Origin: Candidatus Poseidoniales archaeon
GTDB lineage: Archaea; Thermoplasmatota; Poseidoniia; Poseidoniales; Poseidoniaceae
Assembly: GCA_003602605.1 (NCBI GenBank)
Contig: QQRW01000048.1
Coordinates: 15,679-55,336 of the forward strand
DNA: 39,658 bases
Reading direction: 5' to 3'
The first letter of the stretch is position 1. Each line of letters starts with the position of its first letter. Positions 1 through 6,044 of this stretch are shown one piece after another. The position numbers were made by a program, and so were the translations under genes. The notes beneath the pieces were generated by a model. That model had not been told where the DNA came from and searched no databases. It was given only the letters and a program-made list of their open reading frames with translations.

Positions 1-678
1 CCTTGGATCAAAGACGGAACACCCTCAAAAATTGGCGTTGAAACCTCTGGCCGTCAAGAACTCTGGGGAAGTCTCGAAGAAGTCCTCGAAGTGGTTAACC
101 ATGTCGAAGGAACCATCCCAGTTCTCAACATCGCTCACATACACGCCCGAGGCCACGGAAAGATGAGAACCTCGGAAGACTATGGCGAATTGTTTGATGA
201 AGTTCGAGAAACAATAGGTACGAAGGAATTCTACTGTCACTTCTCTGGTGTGGAACACCGCTCCGGAAATGCCATGCATTACACGCAAATCAAGAAGTCC
301 GACCTTAACTTTGAACCGCTTGCTGAATTCATCGTCGAAGATGGAGGATGGCTCGACATCACACTGATTTCGGATTCACCGCTCTTAGAACATGACGCAA
401 TGTACATGTTGCAAAACATCGAAAAATCACGTCATCGCCAACTTGAGCGCAAAGCTCGAGAAGACCGTCGACGAGCACTGTCGGCACAAGCTGGCTCTAC
501 GCCGGTTGCCTCGGCTGCTGGCGAACAACAGACAAAACCTGCTGAGTCAGAGAGCACTGTTGCAGAGCCTGAAAAGACGGAAGAAAAGAAGCCGGCGAAG
601 AAAGCGGCTCCAAAGAAGGCTATAGAGGAAGAGAGTGTTTTCGATCTTGATGAAGAAGATGATGACGACCTTTTCTGA
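1..678 (+). CDS. nfo: Endonuclease IV-like TIM-barrel AP endonuclease, C-terminal part
   Basis: The reading frame is open from the first base, so the gene starts outside the window and 225 codons are visible. The visible part matches the C-terminal half of archaeal deoxyribonuclease IV-like proteins (AP_endonuc_2 TIM barrel), which cut DNA at abasic sites in base excision repair. Landmarks are GVETSGR (about visible residue 12), AHIHARG (about 50), HFSGV (about 80) and SDSPLLEHDA (about 124). The barrel is followed by a tail of about 80 residues rich in Lys, Glu and Ala that ends in an acidic run, which is not part of the family core and is probably disordered. Two usual metal-ligand positions look altered (Asn in VLNIAH where Asp is typical, Asp in LISDSP where Glu is common), so catalysis is likely but not certain. 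The family call is fairly safe; the biochemical activity is inferred. Confidence 0.72.
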   Translation, partial: PWIKDGTPSKIGVETSGRQELWGSLEEVLEVVNHVEGTIPVLNIAHIHARGHGKMRTSEDYGELFDEVRETIGTKEFYCHFSGVEHRSGNAMHYTQIKKSDLNFEPLAEFIVEDGGWLDITLISDSPLLEHDAMYMLQNIEKSRHRQLERKAREDRRRALSAQAGSTPVASAAGEQQTKPAESESTVAEPEKTEEKKPAKKAAPKKAIEEESVFDLDEEDDDDLF

Positions 679-777
679 TGCGGTGCTGAACGGTTTTAGC
701 ATCCAAAACAGCAACATGCGACCGGATTATAGTGGCAACTAACATAAGTGAAGGGAGCGGCGTAGAGTTTGGTCTCT

Positions 778-1776
778 ATGGCACATATTGCGATTTTAGG
801 ATTAGGAAATTGGGGAACAGCCATCGCTCGGATGTGGTTGGCTGATAACCATCATGTCAAAGGATGGACCATTGAACAAGAAGTCTACGAATCCATTACG
901 ATGGATTCAGTCAACGCCAAATACCTACCTAAACATTCTCTCGACGGTTTAGAAGCAACCATGCACATAGAAGAGGCACTTGAAGGCGTAGAAATCGTCG
1001 TGCTTGCTGTTCCATCCTCAGTGATTTTGAAAGTTGTAGACCAAATTATTCCTTACCTGCGACCCGGGCATGTTTTGCTTGACTTAGCGAAAGGATTGGC
1101 ACCTGGAAACACACTTATTTCTGAAGCCATTCAAGAGAAACTCAATGCAGCTGGGAAAAACAACACATTGGCCGTTGTCACAGGCCCAACCATAGCGCCA
1201 GAAGCTGCCAGTGGTGTCATGACAACTGCACTCGTTGCCAGTGAAGACGTCTCAGTCGCTCAGCACCTTGCCACAACACTCACCACTCAAACATTCATAC
1301 TTCATCCGGCTGCTGACCCAGCAGGTGCAGAACTTTGGGGGGCGTTCAAAAACGTCGTAGCACTTGCCTGCGGACTCGTCGATGGACTGAAAAAAGTAGG
1401 TTCGCTGGGCGGTGATAACCTCAAAGCAGCGATTTTCATGGCCGGATTCAAAGAAGGATGTATTCTTCTTCCACAACTCGGGGCGCGTGCTGAGGTTGCT
1501 TTTGGACCGGCTGGACTTGGCGATCTGTATGTTACAGCGACCTCACCACATGGTCGAAATCGAACGATGGGCGAAAAACTTGGAACGGGCCTTACCGTCG
1601 AAGAAGCCTTAGAAGAAATGCACATGGTTGCTGAAGGCGTAAGAGCGACTCGAATGTTTGCAGAACGGGCTGAAGATGACGGGATTGATACACCTTTCAC
1701 CAAAGCGCTCAACACACTGTTAGACGGTTACATCGACGCAGAAGAATGTTGTCGAAGAATGGTCGCACTTGGTTGA
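778..1776 (+). CDS. gpsA: Glycerol-3-phosphate dehydrogenase [NAD(P)+], bacterial type
   Basis: A cytosolic enzyme that interconverts dihydroxyacetone phosphate and sn-glycerol-3-phosphate. The Rossmann motif GLGNWG lies at residues 8-13. The family landmarks DLAKGL (Lys105), GPTIAPEAASG (136-146), AFKNVVALACG (Lys191 is the expected catalytic lysine) and GPAGLGDL follow in the right order. Length (332 aa) is typical. I chose the ATG at 778 because the protein then begins MAHIAILG, as in the family; an in-frame TTG at 769 would add only three residues. An AT-rich GGATTATAG about 50 bases upstream could be the promoter. The gene stands alone between the nuclease and a small gene. It is notable in an archaeon, because archaeal lipids normally use the opposite stereoisomer, G1P. 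Confidence 0.93.
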   Translation: MAHIAILGLGNWGTAIARMWLADNHHVKGWTIEQEVYESITMDSVNAKYLPKHSLDGLEATMHIEEALEGVEIVVLAVPSSVILKVVDQIIPYLRPGHVLLDLAKGLAPGNTLISEAIQEKLNAAGKNNTLAVVTGPTIAPEAASGVMTTALVASEDVSVAQHLATTLTTQTFILHPAADPAGAELWGAFKNVVALACGLVDGLKKVGSLGGDNLKAAIFMAGFKEGCILLPQLGARAEVAFGPAGLGDLYVTATSPHGRNRTMGEKLGTGLTVEEALEEMHMVAEGVRATRMFAERAEDDGIDTPFTKALNTLLDGYIDAEECCRRMVALG

Positions 1777-1840
1777 ATGGGTGCTTTTTCACACCGTTTT
1801 TATCCGGTGCTGTTTTGAGTAATGTCGCATTGCGATATTC

Positions 1841-2056
1841 ATGGCCGAGGAATTAACCGAACTTGAAGCCCGAATCTTTGAGTGGATTCGACAATCTGAT
1901 TTTGAATCGGTTGCTTGGTCGACTTCCAAAGCTGCGAAGTCTTTCAAAGTAAAAGAAGACGAAGTTTACGAAGCAGTCGCAGCTTTGACGCGTAAAGTTC
2001 CGGACAGAATTCAAGTCTTTTACAAAGAAGGATCGTTGCACATCGCTGCAGAGTAA
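1841..2056 (+). CDS. Small winged-helix-like protein, 71 aa
   Basis: No named family is recognised. The 71 residues are mostly predicted helix followed by a short beta hairpin (RIQVFYKEGSLHI), an order that fits a small winged helix-turn-helix: helix 1 at about 5-18, helix-turn-helix at about 27-50, wing at about 56-69. The centre (SKAAKSFKVKEDEVYEAVAAL) reads like a recognition-helix segment. It could bind nucleic acid as a stand-alone regulator or ribosome-associated factor. The start at 1841 is the only good ATG, preceded by an AT-rich block (GTTTTTATCC) about 25-45 bases upstream that may be its TATA box. Its TAA stop abuts the stop of the convergent permease gene with no base between. 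Confidence 0.6.
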   Translation: MAEELTELEARIFEWIRQSDFESVAWSTSKAAKSFKVKEDEVYEAVAALTRKVPDRIQVFYKEGSLHIAAE

Positions 2057-2944
2057 TCAAGCAACATCGCCTGATTTACTTTTTTTCTTTCGAGCTTTAA
2101 GCAACATGTTCAACCAAGTCGGTTTGCGAACATCGCCCTCTTCATTGACAAAGGATCGAACTGCTAACGACAGCAAGTCGATCAGTACAACGACGATAAA
2201 GATAAGAATCAACAATGCGAAGACTTTGTCGTATTGAAGAAACTTCAGATACGTGTTGATGTAGTAACCAATTCCACCCGCACCAACGATTCCTATGACG
2301 GTTCCGTGGCGTACATTGTACTCGAACATGAACATGATTTGACTGAGCAGATGGTTGCTGTTCTCTGGTATGACGATGTTGAATACAATACTTGGGCGGC
2401 TCAAACCCATGGCTCGACCTGCTTCAAGCGGGTCGTTTGCCATACCTTCAAACACTTCATACTGCAATTTGCCAAGATATCCTATCGTGTAGAACGTCAT
2501 GGCGAGTACGCCAGAAAGCGGACCAAATCCAATCACAATTACAAACAGAATAGCCCAAATCAAACTCGGCAGACTGCGGACGGCTGAGAGGAAGATTCGA
2601 ACAGGGAGTGATATGTACAACGGCATCAAGTTTCGTGCAGCTAATGATGAAAGTGAAATTGCTCCTATGAAACCTAAAATCGTTGAAACAAATGCGATTT
2701 TAAGCGTCTCCATCATCCCGAGATATCCAACGGAACAGAAGAATTCGATCTCTTGTTCACACACCGGGTACGAGCGAGCTTCAAGAACACTCCAATTGGG
2801 TGGCCACATACTCTCTTCAAAGAACACTGCGAGGTTGGAAAGGCCACCCTCGAGGCGCCCCCAGTTGCCTTCAACAAGTCCATCGAGCGTCTGCCATGCC
2901 AGGAAGAAAAGGATGAAAATTATACCAAAGAGGCGATACTTCAT
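2057..2944 (-). CDS. phnE: ABC importer permease, PhnE family (candidate iron importer)
   Basis: An inner-membrane permease of 295 aa. It has an N-terminal membrane segment (about 5-22), a short outside loop with Cys residues, then about five membrane helices. The EAA loop that docks the ATPase is at about residue 178 (EAGRAMGLSRPSIVFNIVIP). The order of segments and GIVGAGGIGYY near the end match the PhnE branch of BPD_transp_1 permeases, which take up phosphonate, phosphite or phosphate. It is the last gene of a minus-strand operon and its start overlaps the ATPase gene by 4 bases, so the two are translationally coupled. Because the partner binding protein looks like a transferrin, the cargo may be Fe(III) and not an organophosphorus compound; that is inference. 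The stop abuts the stop of the convergent small gene. Confidence 0.88.
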   Translation of the reverse strand: MKYRLFGIIFILFFLAWQTLDGLVEGNWGRLEGGLSNLAVFFEESMWPPNWSVLEARSYPVCEQEIEFFCSVGYLGMMETLKIAFVSTILGFIGAISLSSLAARNLMPLYISLPVRIFLSAVRSLPSLIWAILFVIVIGFGPLSGVLAMTFYTIGYLGKLQYEVFEGMANDPLEAGRAMGLSRPSIVFNIVIPENSNHLLSQIMFMFEYNVRHGTVIGIVGAGGIGYYINTYLKFLQYDKVFALLILIFIVVVLIDLLSLAVRSFVNEEGDVRKPTWLNMLLKARKKKSKSGDVA

Positions 2945-3627
2945 TCCTCTTCCCCCGTCGCTTCATTAGACGTCCATTGCTCAATCGACATGTCAATGAA
3001 TTGTCCGTCTTTAATCTCCCAGATTCGGGTTGCAAATTCCTTCGCATTGTCTTCATGGTGTTCAACCATTATGACCGCAGTTCCGTTCTCGACCAATTCG
3101 TGAACTGCGCCAAGAACGATGTCGACGTTCGTTTGGTCAAGTTCGCCTAAGAATTCGTCGGCCAACATAAGTTGGGGACGTTGGGCCAGAGTGCGCGCTG
3201 TCGCAACTCTGCGTTGTTGCCCTCCGGATAACCGCCGCACTGGTTCAGAAACCTTTTCTTCTATACCGAGTGTTCGTATGGCTTCTAGCGTCCTCTCTTT
3301 ACGATCCTTGAACATAGTCTTTGACCAACCCACGCTCAAGCGAGCACCAAGCGAAACATTGTGAGCAACGGTAGCATGTCGAACAAGCCCCAACCTTTGA
3401 GGGATGTATCCAAGTCCACCACGTCGCTTGACGCGAAGGTCAAAATCTCCGTCAAGTGGTCGTACGAGCCCTGCAATGGTTCGAATCAGCGTGGTTTTCC
3501 CAATTCCAGAAGGCCCCAGGATAGCGATGATTTCCCCTTCTTGTACATCAAGAGTTATCGGACTCACCAGCGGTTGATCGTATCCGATGACCAAGCCGTT
3601 CAGAGACAGGATAGCATCTTCGCTCAT
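2941..3627 (-). CDS. phnC: ABC importer ATP-binding protein, PhnC family
   Basis: The cytosolic ATPase of the importer, 228 aa. It has Walker A GPSGIGKTT (about residues 38-46), a Q-loop (YIPQRLG), signature LSGGQQRR (about 133-140), Walker B LMLADEFLGELD, and an H-loop His in MVEHHED. The set is complete, so it should hydrolyse ATP. It is shorter than most PhnC proteins and ends in an acidic tail (EATGEEE). The ATG at 3627 is preceded by GAGGGG about 6-8 bases upstream. It also overlaps, by ATGA, the stop of a 32-codon leader ORF, so its translation may depend on that leader. It overlaps the permease gene downstream by 4 bases. The gap to the binding-protein gene is 193 bases and strongly structured. 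Confidence 0.92.
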   Translation of the reverse strand: MSEDAILSLNGLVIGYDQPLVSPITLDVQEGEIIAILGPSGIGKTTLIRTIAGLVRPLDGDFDLRVKRRGGLGYIPQRLGLVRHATVAHNVSLGARLSVGWSKTMFKDRKERTLEAIRTLGIEEKVSEPVRRLSGGQQRRVATARTLAQRPQLMLADEFLGELDQTNVDIVLGAVHELVENGTAVIMVEHHEDNAKEFATRIWEIKDGQFIDMSIEQWTSNEATGEEE

Positions 3628-3722
3628 AGCATCCCCTCAAGCAGCCCTACGGTCGGGGCTTTTTGAAACGGTTGGCTACAGCCGTTCGAACCTGTGTGGA
3701 AAAAACGAATGTAACTCTGCAT
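3624..3722 (-). CDS. Possible 32-aa leader ORF coupled to phnC
   Basis: A short open frame lies between the transferrin-like gene and the ATPase gene. It starts ATG at 3722, encodes MQSYIRFFHTGSNGCSQPFQ followed by 12 more residues ending EGML, and stops at a TGA that shares bases with the phnC start (ATGA). A GAGG lies 7 bases before its ATG, a suitable ribosome-binding distance. The same GAGG is inside a 7-base strand (TGAGGCG) that can pair with CGCCTCA upstream, so folding could hide or expose it. The product matches nothing I recognise, and it may act only through being translated. The reading frame and coupling are seen directly; a regulatory role is inference. Confidence 0.35.
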   Translation of the reverse strand: MQSYIRFFHTGSNGCSQPFQKAPTVGLLEGML

Positions 3723-3820
3723 GTGAACGCCTCAAAGATGCCGACGAAGCAACCCAACACGGTTGGGTGAGGCGACTGGGATGCTTCGCCGACGGTTTCA
3801 GTCAAGGAAGACTAACTGAA
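3628..3820 (-). promoter_or_regulatory. Structured leader RNA between binding-protein and ATPase genes
   Basis: This 193-base gap contains an unusual density of inverted repeats. ACCCAAC (3752-3758) pairs with GTTGGGT (3762-3768) around a 3-base loop. CGAAGCA (3745-3751) pairs with TGCTTCG (3782-3788). CGCCTCA (3728-3734) pairs with TGAGGCG (3768-3774). The last two helices cross, so they form either a pseudoknot or two alternative extended hairpins sharing the central stem. Further hairpins are TTCAGT/ACTGAA (3797-3820, directly after the binding-protein stop), AACGG/CCGTT (3667-3686) and AGCCC/GGGCT (3643-3660). It could be an attenuator, a processing or stability element that sets binding protein above transporter, or a riboswitch-like switch. 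The base pairing is seen in the sequence; the role is unknown. Confidence 0.5.
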
Positions 3821-5935
3821 TTACTCTGTAATCTCATACTTTGAATCAAAGTATGTTGAAATGCCTGGAATGGCACTTATGAGACTGCTGTAGCTGCCGA
3901 GATGTTCTTGCGAATTAACCTCGACCAAACCACCTGTGTTCAACACATTCGACAGGATTTGATCGCCACAAGCGGATTGCGGCGAAGTCGTGTCGACTTG
4001 GTGAGTTATCATCGAGTAGCATCCAGTGTAATTCTGTCCCTGCATAGGGTAATCTTCGACGTACATCTCATCGTTCAATGCCAACATTGCGTTGAGTATT
4101 GCAGTTCGAGTCTGCACATCAAGTGTTGCTGGGTTGTACATCACTGGGTGAGATGGTGCAGAACCGTAGGATGGCAGCAAGATGTATTCAGATTCAGGAA
4201 GACACCAGTCAGCATTCTCGCTTGCGTCATCCTTACCACAGTATGAAGCTACAGTGGAATCCTTAGCAAAAGCGACATCGCCGACTCCTTCTGTCAAGCA
4301 CTTCACTGCGCCAGAGTAGGAGTAGTAAGGAGTACCAGATTCTGGAATACTGGCATTTTCGTTGAAGAACGATGTAATGGTGTCACGTAGTGATTCAATA
4401 TCATCCTGTGGGCCAACGACTGGAGCATATCCTTGGGAGATGAGGTGGCCCATAGGTAGAAGCATGCCAGCAGATTTGAGCCAACCGGTGTGACACGAGG
4501 TCTTTCCTGCCATCATGGCAAACGGATCGGTCGAATCATCATTGTCCAAGTAGGCGTTCGCGATGTCTGAACCGTTGAGTACGACTGCATGTGCATCGTA
4601 GTGCGTGCGGCCGTCAGATTTGAGGTCTGCAGCCATAGCAGCAAGGCCGTATTCTTTCCAACCGACCCACGCTGCGCCACCGTCCATGAATGCGATGTCT
4701 GCATTACCAAAGCGAAGAGCTTCAATGATAGCACCTTCAGAAGCGACTGGGTAAAGCGTTACTGTCACGCCAGTTTGTTCGGCGATGAAATCTGCCAGAA
4801 CTTGTGGGTTCTCAGCAGGGTTTTCGTAATCGTCCTTCATCTCAAATGCGATTCGGATGTTGGAAATTGTTGGAGTCACTGAATCATTAATTTCGAACTT
4901 GGTGTCGTAGTATGCCGAAATTCCAGGTACATCTTCAATCAAGTTTCCATAGGATGCAAGGTGTTCTGTAGCAGTTGTTGCAGAAATTGCAGGAGTGTTG
5001 AGAACATCACTTAGAATAGATTGACCTTCAGTTGAATCCTTCATCGCAACGAGTACGTCTTGAACGAGTGTCATTGTATCTGCATCAGTGGTTGTCGGGT
5101 TGTACATTACCGGGTGCGAAGGTGCGTTTCCGTACGAAGGCAAAAGGATGTAATCAGATTCTGGCAAACACCATGCTTCGTTAGCAGTAGCATCATCGTT
5201 ACCACAGTATGAGGCGATGGTCGAATCCTTTGCAAAGGCAACATCACCGGCTCCTTCAGTCAGGCACTTCACTGCGCCGGAATACGAATAGTAAGGAGTC
5301 CCAGAATCAGGAATGCTTGAATCCTCACTGAAAAAGTTGGTAATGGTTGAACGCAAGGATTCAACATCGTTTGCGTCTCCGATGACGTTTGCATATCCAT
5401 TACCGATGAGGAAACCCATTGGTAGGAGCATGCCTGCCGACTTAAGCCATCCAGTGTGGCACGAAGTCTTTCCAGCCATCAACGAGAACGGGTCTGTTGA
5501 TGGGTCATCGTCAAGGTGGGCTGCAGCAATCTCTGAATCCTTGAGTACAACAGCGTGGGCGCTGTAGTATGTACGTCCATCGGATTTTTGATCTGCAGCA
5601 ATAGCTTCGAGACCGTATTGTTGCCAACCGACCCACGCTGCACCGCCGTCCATGAAGGCGATATCGGCGTTACCGAAGCGGAGAGCTTGGAGGGCGGCGC
5701 CTTCAGAATCGATAGGATACAATGAAACATCCATATTGAGTTCTTCACTCATGTAGTCTGCTAGACGTTGAGGGTTTTCGTCGACATTTGTATAGTCGTC
5801 TTTGATGCTGTAAGCAATGACAAATTCTTCTAAGTTGCTTTCTTCTTTCTCGTCATCGCTACCTAAACAGCCTGCTAGTGAAGCTGTGGCAATTAAGAAG
5901 ACAAGTATCGTTGATTTTAGGGTTCGCGTTTTCAT
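3821..5935 (-). CDS. Two-lobed transferrin-like binding lipoprotein (PhnD-like ABC substrate-binding fold)
   Basis: A 704-aa lipoprotein with an N-terminal signal and lipobox LAGC (Cys23). Two homologous type-II binding-protein lobes follow, about 36-350 and 357-704, identical over long runs. Routine annotation would say phosphonate-binding PhnD. Each lobe carries transferrin signatures: a GKTSCHTG block, YSGAVKCL followed by GDVAFAKDST, and APSHPV. The four Fe(III) ligands of human transferrin (Asp63, Tyr95, Tyr188, His249) align with Asp96, Tyr124, Tyr218, His274 in lobe 1 and Asp418, Tyr446, Tyr540, His596 in lobe 2. The carbonate-site Thr (161, 483) and the flanking Cys pair (159/224, 481/546) are kept; the anion-binding Arg is Lys (165, 487). 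Lobe 2 has an extra Cys-containing insert at about 615-650. I chose the ATG at 5935 because it gives a clean signal peptide. Iron binding is inferred from residue conservation. Confidence 0.85.
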   Translation of the reverse strand: MKTRTLKSTILVFLIATASLAGCLGSDDEKEESNLEEFVIAYSIKDDYTNVDENPQRLADYMSEELNMDVSLYPIDSEGAALQALRFGNADIAFMDGGAAWVGWQQYGLEAIAADQKSDGRTYYSAHAVVLKDSEIAAAHLDDDPSTDPFSLMAGKTSCHTGWLKSAGMLLPMGFLIGNGYANVIGDANDVESLRSTITNFFSEDSSIPDSGTPYYSYSGAVKCLTEGAGDVAFAKDSTIASYCGNDDATANEAWCLPESDYILLPSYGNAPSHPVMYNPTTTDADTMTLVQDVLVAMKDSTEGQSILSDVLNTPAISATTATEHLASYGNLIEDVPGISAYYDTKFEINDSVTPTISNIRIAFEMKDDYENPAENPQVLADFIAEQTGVTVTLYPVASEGAIIEALRFGNADIAFMDGGAAWVGWKEYGLAAMAADLKSDGRTHYDAHAVVLNGSDIANAYLDNDDSTDPFAMMAGKTSCHTGWLKSAGMLLPMGHLISQGYAPVVGPQDDIESLRDTITSFFNENASIPESGTPYYSYSGAVKCLTEGVGDVAFAKDSTVASYCGKDDASENADWCLPESEYILLPSYGSAPSHPVMYNPATLDVQTRTAILNAMLALNDEMYVEDYPMQGQNYTGCYSMITHQVDTTSPQSACGDQILSNVLNTGGLVEVNSQEHLGSYSSLISAIPGISTYFDSKYEITE

Positions 5936-5950
5936 GTTAAGACCTACCGG

Positions 5951-5966
5951 TTTAGGCCGCCCTAAA
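5951..5966. promoter_or_regulatory. Operator-like dyad 1 (TTTAGG-N4-CCTAAA)
   Basis: A perfect 6-base inverted repeat with a 4-base spacer, on the start-codon side of the TATA-like box of the transferrin-like gene and 15 bases from its ATG. It would overlap the expected transcription start, a classic repressor position. The half-sites TTAGG and CCTAA match the arms of DtxR/IdeR-family metal-repressor sites. The regulator is not in this window. Confidence 0.65.
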
Positions 5967-5971
5967 AACCG

Positions 5972-5984
5972 GATATACATAAAG
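5972..5984 (-). promoter_or_regulatory. TATA-like box of the importer operon
   Basis: On the minus strand the sequence reads CTTTATGTATATC, an AT-rich archaeal TATA-like element lying between two identical dyads. Counting about 25 bases downstream puts transcription start near 5953, inside dyad 1, giving a leader of roughly 18 bases before the ATG at 5935. This is predicted from position and composition only. Confidence 0.55.
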
Positions 5985-5985
5985 A

Positions 5986-6001
5986 TTTAGGCCGCCCTAA
6001 A
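5986..6001. promoter_or_regulatory. Operator-like dyad 2 (TTTAGG-N4-CCTAAA)
   Basis: An exact copy of dyad 1, 35 bases from it centre to centre, placed immediately upstream of the TATA-like box where the BRE would lie. The identity runs through the spacer and a flanking A-run (18 bases in all). Two identical sites straddling a core promoter suggest cooperative repressor binding that blocks TBP/TFB. Confidence 0.65.
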
Positions 6002-6044
6002 AAATGAATAACGCTTTTTCCATCGCTCCTAAAGAGGCTGCTGC

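Noticed and set aside
3643-3664. A plus-strand hairpin plus TTTTT resembling a rho-independent terminator
   Set aside because: No plus-strand gene lies upstream. On the minus strand, where transcription runs, the T-run precedes the hairpin.
3587-3844. An 85-codon plus-strand frame across the transporter leader
   Set aside because: It overlaps the start of phnC and the end of the transferrin-like gene, has no ribosome site, and the gap is better explained by RNA structure on the minus strand.
3821-5935. Simple call as a duplicated phosphonate-binding PhnD
   Set aside because: The fold is shared, but the conserved Asp/Tyr/Tyr/His set, SCHTG motif and cysteine pairs in both lobes point to transferrin; I see no phosphonate-use genes nearby.
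5941-6004. Repeats upstream of the importer as the ends of a small mobile element
   Set aside because: Only 35 bases separate the copies, they flank a promoter, and no target duplication is seen; operator sites fit better.
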